From NCBI GenBank assembly GCA_023411445.1, contig JAEYOT010000717.1:1-5218 (forward strand): a DNA stretch of 5,218 bases, given 5' to 3'. Shown one piece after another: positions 1 through 5,218 of this stretch. Position 1 is the first letter of the stretch; each line of letters opens with the position of its first letter. A model generated the notes under the pieces. It did not search any database, was not told the origin of the DNA, and saw nothing but the letters and a program-made list of their open reading frames with translations. The position numbers were made by a program, and so were the translations under genes. The stretch is from Pseudomonadota bacterium. Its GTDB lineage: Bacteria; Myxococcota_A; Polyangia; Polyangiales; Polyangiaceae.

Positions 1-1
1 C

Positions 2-787
2 GTGGAGGGTTTCAACCTGACCGTGGCCGAAGGCTAGATCATCAGCCTGATCGGGCCCTCCGGCTGCGGGAAGTCCACGGTGCTGTCGATCGTGGCGGGC
101 CTCACCAGCGCTACGGAGGGCACCGTGATCTTGGCGGGCAAGGAGGTGACCGAGCCGGGCACGGACCGCGGCGTCGTGTTCCAGGCGCCGTGCCTGTTTC
201 ATTGGATGACCGCGCTGGAGAACGTGGTGATCGGGCTGGAGCAAGCCATGCCCAAGGCCACGCCCGCGCAGCGCAAGGAGAAGGCGGCGCACTACCTGGA
301 GCGCGTGGGGCTGGGAGAGGCGCTGCACAAGCGACCTGCCGAGCTCTCGGCCGGTATGCGCCAGCGCGTTGGCTTGGCGCGCGCCTTCGCGCTCTCGCCG
401 CGCATGCTGCTGTTGGACGAGCCGTTCGGCATGTTGGACTCGATCACCCGCTGCGAGCTGCAAGACGTGCTGCTCCAGCTCTGGAACGAGGACAAGAAGA
501 CGCTCTTGCTCGTGACGCACGACGTGGATGAATCCGTATTTCTTTCGGACCGCGTGGTGATGATGACGTCGGGTCCGCGCGCGCGAGTCGGTGAGATCAT
601 GGACGTGCCGTTGCCGCGCCCGCGCGAGCGCCACACCGTGCTGGAGTCGCCTCAGTTCTACGAGCTGCGCGAGCGCTTGATCGGCTTCTTGGAGGGACAG
701 GCGGATCACTCGGCTGGTGATGCGCCGCAGACGGCGTCGCCGCCCGCCTCCTCGCCGCGTCCGGTGCGCAAGCTGAGCGCAGCGTAG
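2..787 (+). pseudogene. Nitrate/sulfonate-type ABC transporter ATP-binding subunit, 5' partial, interrupted by an in-frame TAG
   Basis: This is the ATPase subunit of an ABC importer of the NrtD/SsuB/TauB group, which powers uptake of nitrate, sulfonates or similar anions from the cytoplasmic face of the inner membrane. The reading frame is open from base 2, but codon 35-37 is TAG. It sits where the family has the Glu of 'GE-IISLIGPSGCGKST', so a single GAG-to-TAG change would explain it. The Walker A loop GPSGCGKST (53-79) lies downstream of the stop. The first usual start codon after the stop is GTG 80, already past Walker A, so that 235-residue product could not bind ATP normally. The rest is intact: Q-loop Gln at 182-184, signature LSAGMRQRV (344-370, Ala in place of the usual Gly/Asn), Walker B LLLDEP with D-loop, and H-loop His at 518-520. 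The tail motif PLPRPRER favours the nitrate/nitrite branch (inference). The last 25 or so residues are a Pro/Ala/Ser-rich tail. The true N-terminus and any permease partner lie outside the window. Confidence 0.8.
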
Positions 788-830
788 CGAGCTCGGGATT
801 CGGCGCTCGCGCCGATCTTCTGCTCATCCG

Positions 831-859
831 GCGAGGGGTCGTGCTAACGGGCCCCTCGC
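831..859 (+). terminator. GC-rich hairpin, candidate terminator after the ABC ATPase gene
   Basis: GCGAGGGGTC (831-840) pairs with GGCCCCTCGC (850-859) to form a 10-bp stem with one G-U pair and a 9-nt loop. It lies about 45 nt after the ATPase stop codon. No uridine tract follows; the next bases are GTGGTTTCGG. It could therefore be a U-poor terminator or an RNA structure that limits access to the start of the next gene, whose first possible GTG directly abuts the stem. Confidence 0.45.
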
Positions 860-2470
860 GTGGTTTCGGAGCTTACCCCAGGTCGCGTGAGTCGCCGTGG
901 CTCGTGGCGCAAGGTGCTGCTGGTCAGCCTGCTGCTTAACGCGCTGTGGCTCGGGCGCGGCGTGATCGAGCCCGGCTTTCGCAACCTGGACGTCACGGGC
1001 ATCGTCTACAACGCGCGGCTGCTCTTGGCCGGCGATTTGCCCTACCTCGACTCGGTCGAGGTCAAGCCGCCCGGCGCGTTCCTGCTGGTGGCGCCGGCGC
1101 TGTGGCTGCTGGGCTTGCGCGGGGTGTGGCTGCTGGCGGTCGTTTGGGGCGCGCTCACTTCGCTAGCCGCTGGGGCGTTGGCCAAGGCCTGCTACGGCGA
1201 TCGCTGGGGGCGTCGCGTGGCGTTGCTGCACGCTGCCGCGTCGGTGGTCGCCAACGACGCAGACATCAACTACTCGTTTTGGATGGCGCTGCCGTTTACG
1301 CTGGCGGCGGCCGCGGCGGCGCGGGCCACGCGCGCCAGGACGGAGTGGCACTACGCGGTGTGCTGGAGCTTCGCGGGAGCGCTGGCGCTGCTAGCGGTTT
1401 CGATCAAGCCATCGGCGTGGCCGCTGCTCTTCTTGTTCTTCGCGCTCTGGCTGCGCGAGCTGTGGCGGCGGGAGCTCGTGCGTGCGCTCGCGCTGCCGGC
1501 TTGGGGCGCGTGCGGCGCCATGCTGGCGGCGCTGCTGATCGCTCTGCCGTTTCTGGCACAAGGACGGCTGGATGTGCTCGGCGCTGGGCTCCGCAGGGTC
1601 CAAAGCTTCGGGAGCGAGTACGTCGGTCTGGTGGTACGCGGCGCCGGCGGTTACCTGAACGCAGCCGGCATCGGCATGCAGTGCTTGCCCGATCAGCTGC
1701 CGGGCATGCTGGGCGTGGCGCTCCTCGGCTGCTTGCCGGGGCGCTTCGGGCTGAGGGGCTCGCGCCTCGGCTTCGTGCCCTGGGTGTTTTTGCTGGGCGC
1801 TTTGCTCGGTGTCACGATGACGCTGCGCTTCTTCACGCACGACAACGCACAGCTGTGGCCAGCGCTGGCCGTCATCAGCCTGCGCCCGAGCGGCATGGTC
1901 GCGCGCCTGTTCGTCGCGCTCGAGGCGCGTGGTCGCGAGAAGTGGGTGCGGTGGCTGCCGGTGACGCTGGGCTTGTTGGCGGCGCTGCCTGGCTTGTGGG
2001 AGCGCTTTTGGCTCCACTGGTACTTTGTGAACAACGATCGCCACGTGGCGGGTATCTGCGCCAAAATGAAGCCGCTGCTCCGACCCGAGGACACGGTGCT
2101 GGCTTGGGGGTGGCAGGCCTGGAGCGTGTATGAGCACTGCGGGCGCCGCGCACCCGGCGGTGTGTACAAGACGATCGGCACCCTGACCACGCTCAACACC
2201 AACACTTGCAACCGCGGCTATGGCCGACTCCAGCTGAGGCAGGGCGCGATCACTGAGCGCTTCATGCACGAGCTGGAGCAGCAGCCGCCCGGCATGATCC
2301 TCTGGTCCACCTACCACCAGGACATGGGCGGGGACCCGCTCGACGATTGGGCCGCGCTCTCGGCGCTCTTGGAGCAGAAGTACGTGATGGCCGCGTCCGA
2401 GAAGCAGCTCATCGCGTACGTCCGCCGCGACCGGCTCCCGCAGCACGGCCAGAGCGGTGAGGCGCGCTGA
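860..2470 (+). CDS. Polytopic membrane protein, probable GT-C family glycosyltransferase (ArnT/PMT-like)
   Basis: The product is a 536-residue inner-membrane protein. It resembles GT-C glycosyltransferases, which move a sugar from a polyprenyl-phosphate donor onto lipid, glycan or protein on the periplasmic side. After a positively charged N-terminus and a first membrane helix (about 17-36) comes a loop with D44, YNARLLLAGDLPYLD (50-64) and KPPGAF (69-74). This is the usual GT-C first-loop pattern of a catalytic acidic residue, an A..L..G..PY.D segment and a Pro pair. About nine to eleven further hydrophobic helices follow, up to about residue 385. The last 150 residues are polar and look like a separate periplasmic domain with several Cys (C400, C427, C450). 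The frame is closed upstream by TAA at 845-847, so the start is GTG 860, GTG 887 or GTG 914. None has a good Shine-Dalgarno; 887 would leave the hairpin 831-859 free. The donor, acceptor and exact family are unknown. The gene is convergent with the small membrane gene, 4 bp away. Confidence 0.72.
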   Translation: MVSELTPGRVSRRGSWRKVLLVSLLLNALWLGRGVIEPGFRNLDVTGIVYNARLLLAGDLPYLDSVEVKPPGAFLLVAPALWLLGLRGVWLLAVVWGALTSLAAGALAKACYGDRWGRRVALLHAAASVVANDADINYSFWMALPFTLAAAAAARATRARTEWHYAVCWSFAGALALLAVSIKPSAWPLLFLFFALWLRELWRRELVRALALPAWGACGAMLAALLIALPFLAQGRLDVLGAGLRRVQSFGSEYVGLVVRGAGGYLNAAGIGMQCLPDQLPGMLGVALLGCLPGRFGLRGSRLGFVPWVFLLGALLGVTMTLRFFTHDNAQLWPALAVISLRPSGMVARLFVALEARGREKWVRWLPVTLGLLAALPGLWERFWLHWYFVNNDRHVAGICAKMKPLLRPEDTVLAWGWQAWSVYEHCGRRAPGGVYKTIGTLTTLNTNTCNRGYGRLQLRQGAITERFMHELEQQPPGMILWSTYHQDMGGDPLDDWAALSALLEQKYVMAASEKQLIAYVRRDRLPQHGQSGEAR

Positions 2471-2474
2471 GAAG

Positions 2475-2771
2475 CTAACCGGTCAGGCTCGTCCAGATCG
2501 AGCCGAGCGTGACGACCACGAAGCAGGCCATGACGACGCGCAGCGCGTGCTGTCGCCAGGGCTCGGCTCCCTCCGGCTCCGGCGTGAGCAGGATGACCGC
2601 CATCACCGCCAGACCGAACCCGACCGCCCAGACGTCGTGCGCCACCGCCTTGGCCGCCACGTAGGCCGCGGTGAGCACGAACGCAAACGGTACGCGGTAG
2701 CGCGCTAGCGTTACGGGAGCCCCGCTGCGAGGGATGGCTCCGCCCCATTCACCCGTGTTTCCCTGTCCCAT
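2475..2771 (-). CDS. Small hypothetical membrane protein, three predicted helices
   Basis: This 98-residue protein is not recognised. Its first 20 or so residues are polar and Gly-rich (MGQGNTGEWGGAIPRSG). Three hydrophobic segments follow, at about residues 24-43, 47-62 and 78-95, separated by short charged turns; PEPEGAEPWRQH lies between the second and third. The C-terminus is only a few residues past the third helix. Start ATG 2771 is chosen because a longer version from ATG 2840 would run into the neighbouring oxygenase and add a polar, Ala/Arg-rich extension with no domain character. No clear Shine-Dalgarno is visible. The gene is divergent from the oxygenase gene (58 bp between starts) and convergent with the membrane glycosyltransferase gene. 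That the hydrophobic pattern is on this strand, while the other frames here give Arg/His-rich translations, supports a real gene. Function is unknown. Confidence 0.6.
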   Translation of the reverse strand: MGQGNTGEWGGAIPRSGAPVTLARYRVPFAFVLTAAYVAAKAVAHDVWAVGFGLAVMAVILLTPEPEGAEPWRQHALRVVMACFVVVTLGSIWTSLTG

Positions 2772-2815
2772 GCCGGAGAGCTTAGCACCCGCTCTCGCGC
2801 GCGCAGCCCTTTCAT

Positions 2816-2821
2816 GGAAGG
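2816..2821 (+). promoter_or_regulatory. Ribosome binding site GGAAGG setting the oxygenase start
   Basis: GGAAGG lies 8 nt before GTG 2830. It is the only convincing Shine-Dalgarno near a start codon in this window. It favours GTG 2830 over the in-frame ATG 2770, which has no such element and would share its CATG with the start codon of the opposite-strand gene. Confidence 0.65.
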
Positions 2822-2829
2822 CTGCCGGC

Positions 2830-3516
2830 GTGACCACCATCACGGTCAAGCGGGAGCTTACCTTCACGTTTGCCACGCTGATCCTGCAGCGGCAGCTCGC
2901 TCTTGACTCGGAGTTGAGCCAGCGTCTGCGTGAGCTCATCCTGCAGCGCGCGGAGGAGGGCGGGGGGCTGGTCAAGAGCAACGTCGGCGGGTGGCACTCC
3001 GCGACGGATTTTCTGCGCTGGCAGGACGCCGCTCCGGGGGCGCTGTTTGAGCTCGTGGCAGGCGCCGTGAAGGACTACGCCGCCGTCGAACGCCGCGTGG
3101 ACGCCACCGCGCTCGAGCTCAGCGTGACAGCTGAAGCTTGGGCGAACGTGGCGCGGCGCGGTGACTACAACAAGCCACACGTGCACCCCAACAGCAACAT
3201 CTCGGGCGTCTACTACGTAGACTGTGGCGACGCGCCGGACAACCATCCCAACAGCGGCGTGATCGAGTTTCTGGACCCGCGCCAGCGCCCAGGCATGTTC
3301 GAGACGGAGGGCACCGTGCCGTTCGATGCGTACCGCGTCCGGCCCGAGAGTGGGCTCTTGCTGCTATTCCCGGCCTGGCTCTATCACTACGTGCACCCGT
3401 ACCAGGGCAACGCTCCGCGTATCTCGGTCGCCTTCAACATCACGATTCAGAAGCTGAAGATCCACGCGCGCACGGATCAGTCCTCGAGCACGAAGTCCTC
3501 GATAGCGAAGGTGTAG
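2830..3516 (+). CDS. 2OG-Fe(II) oxygenase, TIGR02466 / 2OG-FeII_Oxy_5 type
   Basis: The product is a 228-residue putative cytoplasmic dioxygenase that would use Fe(II), O2 and 2-oxoglutarate to hydroxylate an unknown substrate. The family is recognised from the block W104-N, then NKPHVHPNSNISGVYYVD (114-131), then EFLDPR (146-151), then GLLLLFPAWLYHYVHP (175-190) and RISVAFNI (197-204). By analogy with the family, H117/H119 and H186 are the likely metal-site residues and R197 the likely 2-oxoglutarate anchor; the exact ligands cannot be fixed by eye. Start GTG 2830 is chosen for the GGAAGG 8 nt upstream, and it gives a length close to the family's roughly 200 residues. The frame is open further up to 2734, but that stretch is Pro/Ala-rich and covers the start of the opposite-strand gene. 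The last 24 residues after RISVAFNI are polar (Ser/Thr/Lys-rich) and partly encoded in the 40-nt overlap with the convergent lipoprotein gene, so they may be a late extension rather than fold. The substrate is not indicated by neighbours. Confidence 0.85.
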   Translation: MTTITVKRELTFTFATLILQRQLALDSELSQRLRELILQRAEEGGGLVKSNVGGWHSATDFLRWQDAAPGALFELVAGAVKDYAAVERRVDATALELSVTAEAWANVARRGDYNKPHVHPNSNISGVYYVDCGDAPDNHPNSGVIEFLDPRQRPGMFETEGTVPFDAYRVRPESGLLLLFPAWLYHYVHPYQGNAPRISVAFNITIQKLKIHARTDQSSSTKSSIAKV

Positions 3517-4349
3517 CTGCCGTGGTTGACGATGGTGGCGATTGGCGTCGCCGCGTCGTCCTTGGTTCCGCGAAGCGGCGCCATCCAAAGCCCGCCCGTG
3601 CCCGGGTCGTAGACGATGGCGGCGCCTTCACCGGAAGGAACCTCGCCGGTGCCGGCCTCGTAGTCCGCGACGGAGTAGAGCTGGCTCGCGGAAGGCGTGG
3701 CTCCCACTTGCCCAGCCAAGAACGGGAAGGCGCCCCTGCTGAGCCCAATTTCGTCCTCTGACGTCATGTCCACGATGTGCGCGTAGTTGCCGCTCGCCTC
3801 ATCCAGATGGAACAGGTCCGCGCCCTCGCCGCCAATCAAGTAGCTTACGGCATCACTCGAGCTCGTCAGCTCGTCATCGCCAGGGCCGCCCACCAGGCAG
3901 TCGCCGCCATCGTCGCTCTTGTCGAACACGTCCGCGCCTTCGAGCCCGAACACCAGCTTCTTGTCTTCCAGCGCCGTGTTGTCGAAGGTGTCTGCGTCCG
4001 CAGTGCCGTCCAGCACCGTGTAGTCGGCGAGAGCTCCCGGGCATCCGCTCGGTAGGCCGCTGTCCGGTGCGCCGCCCGCGCCCGCTCCGGCCTCTGCGGG
4101 CGCGCCGGCTGCCCCACCGCTCACGTCGCCGCTGCCTCCGCCGCCGCCGCCTAGCGCCTCACCGCCGCTGCCGCCTTCAGCGCTGGGTGCTCCTGCTTGG
4201 CTGCTGCTACCGCCTGCGCTGTCTCCTCCGGCTTGCGCCTCACCGCCGGCGCCGGCCTCCTGCGCGGACTTCACCGCGTCGCTCGAGCCGCACGCCGAGT
4301 ACGTTGCTGCCGAAACCAACGCCAATAAGGCGGGCAAATGAACCCTCAT
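3477..4349 (-). CDS. Predicted outer-membrane lipoprotein with RTX calcium-binding repeats and serralysin-type C-terminal cap
   Basis: The product has 290 residues. Residues 1-19 form a lipoprotein signal peptide (R2, a hydrophobic core, then SAATYSA) and C20 is the likely lipidated cysteine. The lipobox is imperfect because Tyr sits at -3; Gly at +2 fits outer-membrane sorting. Residues 30-100 are a Gly/Ala/Ser/Glu linker of the kind common in myxobacterial lipoproteins. From residue 112 come RTX-like units: GLEGADVFD (135-143), GGPGDDELT (154-162) and GGEGADLFH (173-181), which match the GGxGxDxUx calcium-binding pattern. Residues 186-290 (HIVDMTSEDEIGLSRGAF, then AIVYDPGTGGLW, then a Phe/Asp-rich end) resemble the cap that closes RTX beta-rolls in serralysins. 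No protease or lipase domain is present, so a structural, adhesive or calcium-binding surface role is inferred. C103 and C151 could form a disulfide. Start ATG 4349 is chosen because the signal peptide begins there; the frame continues upstream into antisense yebC. No Shine-Dalgarno is visible. Confidence 0.8.
   Translation of the reverse strand: MRVHLPALLALVSAATYSACGSSDAVKSAQEAGAGGEAQAGGDSAGGSSSQAGAPSAEGGSGGEALGGGGGGSGDVSGGAAGAPAEAGAGAGGAPDSGLPSGCPGALADYTVLDGTADADTFDNTALEDKKLVFGLEGADVFDKSDDGGDCLVGGPGDDELTSSSDAVSYLIGGEGADLFHLDEASGNYAHIVDMTSEDEIGLSRGAFPFLAGQVGATPSASQLYSVADYEAGTGEVPSGEGAAIVYDPGTGGLWMAPLRGTKDDAATPIATIVNHGSYTFAIEDFVLED
4050..4259 (-). repeat. Low-complexity Gly/Ala/Ser linker region of the RTX lipoprotein gene
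   Basis: About 70 codons are almost entirely Gly, Ala, Ser, Glu and Pro, with runs such as seven near-consecutive Gly codons (residues 67-72). There is no fixed repeat unit, so this is compositional low complexity rather than a tandem repeat. It probably acts as a flexible tether between the lipid anchor and the RTX domain and may vary in length between strains. Confidence 0.6.
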
Positions 4350-4356
4350 GATCGTA

Positions 4357-4386
4357 GAGATAGCCGGGTGGCCGCGCGCTCCGCAA
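4357..4386 (-). promoter_or_regulatory. Weak sigma70-like promoter for the RTX lipoprotein gene, possibly leaderless
   Basis: On the - strand, TTGCGG (4386-4381) and TATCTC (4362-4357) are 18 nt apart and match the -35 and -10 consensus partly. Only 7 nt lie between the -10 hexamer and ATG 4349, so the transcript would start at or next to the start codon. This fits the absence of a Shine-Dalgarno. The match is weak and may be chance. Confidence 0.3.
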
Positions 4387-4456
4387 TGCGGTTCTTGCGA
4401 GCTAGTCGCGAACGGCTCGGCGCGGGGGCACGGCCGGGGGGCGAGGGGCGGCAGCA

Positions 4457-4505
4457 CGGGCGAAAATTGCCGGGAATTTGCGCGAAAACGGGCGAAAAAT
4501 TGCCG
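4457..4505. repeat. Duplicated CGGGCGAAAA(A)TTGCCG element with helically spaced A/T tracts
   Basis: CGGGCGAAAATTGCCG (4457-4472) recurs as CGGGCGAAAAATTGCCG (4489-4505), 32 bp later and differing by one extra A. Between them, CGGGAATTTGCGCG (4471-4484) resembles the same element in inverted orientation. A/T tracts are centred near 4465, 4477, 4486 and 4498, roughly one helical turn apart, in an otherwise GC-rich region. This could be a curved promoter segment or a multi-site operator. Confidence 0.5.
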
Positions 4506-4540
4506 CGCTGGGCGACAGTTGCCTGATTTTCCAGCAGGGT

Positions 4541-4553
4541 CGTGGTAACCACG
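4541..4553. promoter_or_regulatory. 13-bp palindrome CGTGGTAACCACG before yebC
   Basis: Two perfect 6-bp arms flank a single central A, ending 7 bp before ATG 4561. It overlaps the expected ribosome-binding position of yebC, where no Shine-Dalgarno is seen. It could be a repressor operator or a small RNA hairpin; at this size chance is possible. Confidence 0.3.
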
Positions 4554-4560
4554 CGCTCGC

Positions 4561-5218
4561 ATGAGCGGCCATTCCAAGTGGGCAACCATCAAGCGTAAGA
4601 AGGGCGCGACGGACGCTGCCCGTGGCAAGGTCTTCACCAAGCTGATCCGCGAGGTCACCACGGCCGCCCGCATCGGCGGCGGGGACGTGGACAGTAACCC
4701 GCGCTTACGCAAAGCGGTCGCGGACTGCCGTGCGCAGCAAATGCCGGCCGACAACATCAAGCGCGCGATCCAGCGCGGCACGGGTGAGCTCGAGGGTGCG
4801 GCCTACGAAGAGGTGCTGTACGAAGGGACGGGTCCCGCCGGCACGCTGTTTCTGGTCGAGGGCATGACCGACAACCGCAATCGCGCCGCGGCCGAGCTAC
4901 GCAAGATCTTCGAGAAGCACAACGGCAACATGGGCGGCTCCGGCGCCGCTGCCTGGGCGTTCGAGCGTCTGGGCGTGATCACGCTGGACAAAGCGCAGGT
5001 GACCGAAGACCAGCTGATGGAAGCTGCGCTGGAAGCCGGCGCCGAGGACTACCGCGACGAGGGGGACGTGTGGGCCGTGTACACGCCGCCGCACGACGTC
5101 GACAAGATCTCCGCTGCCTTGGAGGCCGCCAAGCTGCCGATTCAATCCGCCAAAGCGGCCTTCGTCCCCAAGAACAAGAAGACGGTCACCGAGCGCGACG
5201 CCGAGGTTTGTATGAACC
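4561..5218 (+). CDS. yebC: YebC/TACO1/PmpR family transcription/translation factor, 3' partial
   Basis: At least 219 residues are visible; the family is about 240-250, so roughly 25-30 C-terminal residues, normally with the 'HDDVQ-VY-N' block, lie beyond the window. The start is certain: MSGHSKWATIKRKKGATDAA is the family's N-terminal signature. Other family blocks are RGKVFTKLIREVTTAAR (21-37), the MPADNIKRAI segment with RGTGELEG (61-79), YEGTGPAG (87-94), TDNRNR (103-108) and HNGNMG (120-125). The usual 'GSVAW-F' is GAAAWAF here (128-134). YebC proteins are cytoplasmic three-domain proteins. They were first described as DNA-binding regulators (for example PmpR of Pseudomonas), and members including TACO1 are now linked to translation of difficult sequences such as polyproline. 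In many bacteria yebC is next to ruvC/ruvA/ruvB, which would be downstream here and cannot be checked. No Shine-Dalgarno is visible. Confidence 0.96.
   Translation, partial: MSGHSKWATIKRKKGATDAARGKVFTKLIREVTTAARIGGGDVDSNPRLRKAVADCRAQQMPADNIKRAIQRGTGELEGAAYEEVLYEGTGPAGTLFLVEGMTDNRNRAAAELRKIFEKHNGNMGGSGAAAWAFERLGVITLDKAQVTEDQLMEAALEAGAEDYRDEGDVWAVYTPPHDVDKISAALEAAKLPIQSAKAAFVPKNKKTVTERDAEVCMN

Larger units (their letters stand above)
4350..4560. promoter_or_regulatory. Divergent intergenic region between the RTX lipoprotein gene and yebC
   Basis: This 211-bp stretch separates two start codons facing outward and should hold both promoters. It contains, from left to right, a promoter-like pair for the - strand gene (4357-4386), a palindrome (4381-4391), a GC-rich block (about 4420-4456), an A/T-tract block with a duplicated element (4457-4505), a TTTT tract (4527-4530) and a second palindrome (4541-4553). 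Short frames crossing it on either strand are compositionally unlike proteins. No convincing promoter for yebC was found by eye. Confidence 0.6.

Noticed and set aside
946..2133. + strand open frame (395 codons) in another frame inside the same gene
   Set aside because: The Ala/Arg/Gly-rich translation is typical of a shifted frame in high-GC DNA and has no hydrophobic segments or motifs.
1391..2446. Long - strand open frame (351 codons) opposite the membrane glycosyltransferase gene
   Set aside because: Its translation is rich in Arg, Gln, His, Pro and Ala without domain character, while the + strand frame shows ordered membrane helices and a GT-C first-loop motif. High GC content makes such antisense frames common.
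2734..2829. N-terminal extension of the oxygenase from 2734 or ATG 2770
   Set aside because: No Shine-Dalgarno is present, the sequence is Pro/Ala-rich, and it overlaps the start of the divergent gene. GTG 2830 has GGAAGG at good spacing and gives a family-like length.
3777..4055. + strand frame opposite the RTX repeats
   Set aside because: It is an antisense shadow: the Asp/Gly-rich RTX codons read in reverse give Val/Ala/Arg-rich sequence without motifs.
3477..4349. Metalloprotease of the serralysin type
   Set aside because: The C-terminal cap and RTX repeats resemble serralysins, but no HExxH zinc site exists in the protein.
4067..4351. Arg/Pro/Leu-rich + strand frame opposite the lipoprotein linker
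   Set aside because: It is the complement of low-complexity Gly/Ala codons, giving an arginine/proline-rich translation with no protein character.
4350..4781. Upstream extension of the RTX lipoprotein frame to 4781
   Set aside because: It would run antisense through yebC and place a 144-residue non-protein-like stretch before a clear signal peptide beginning at ATG 4349.

Overview
The window comes from a high-GC bacterial chromosome. The style suggests a myxobacterium of the Sorangium/Polyangium type: G/C-ending codons, GTG starts, few Shine-Dalgarno sequences, and a lipoprotein with a long Ala/Gly/Ser linker after its lipobox cysteine. This assignment rests on style, not on a marker gene, and is moderate at best. 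No RNA gene, insertion sequence, CRISPR array or phage gene is visible, and no stretch longer than about 211 bp lacks a gene.

Left part (1-859): the window opens inside the gene for a nitrate/sulfonate/taurine-type ABC transporter ATPase (NrtD/SsuB/TauB group), cut at its 5' side. An in-frame TAG at 35-37 lies just before the Walker A loop, so the gene is either a recent pseudogene, a readthrough case or a sequencing error. A strong GC-rich hairpin (831-859) follows it.

Middle part (860-3516): a 536-residue polytopic membrane protein resembling a GT-C glycosyltransferase (+ strand) runs tail to tail, with 4 bp between, into an unrecognised 98-residue three-helix membrane protein (- strand). 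The latter is divergent from a 2OG-Fe(II) oxygenase of the TIGR02466 type (+ strand), whose start is set by a GGAAGG ribosome binding site.

Right part (3477-5218): the oxygenase gene overlaps by 40 nt, tail to tail, a - strand gene for a predicted lipoprotein that carries RTX calcium-binding nonapeptide repeats and a serralysin-type C-terminal cap but no enzyme domain. A 211-bp divergent regulatory region (4350-4560) separates it from yebC (+ strand, cut by the window end). That region holds helically spaced A/T tracts, a duplicated element of about 16 bp and two short palindromes.

The genes do not form one pathway. The window looks like unlinked transcription units in alternating orientation: transporter remnant, cell-envelope glycosyltransfer, small membrane protein, oxygenase, surface calcium-binding lipoprotein, and a housekeeping translation/transcription factor. 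I found no convincing new multi-gene system. The most notable points are the amber codon before Walker A, the RTX lipoprotein architecture, and the structured intergenic region upstream of yebC.
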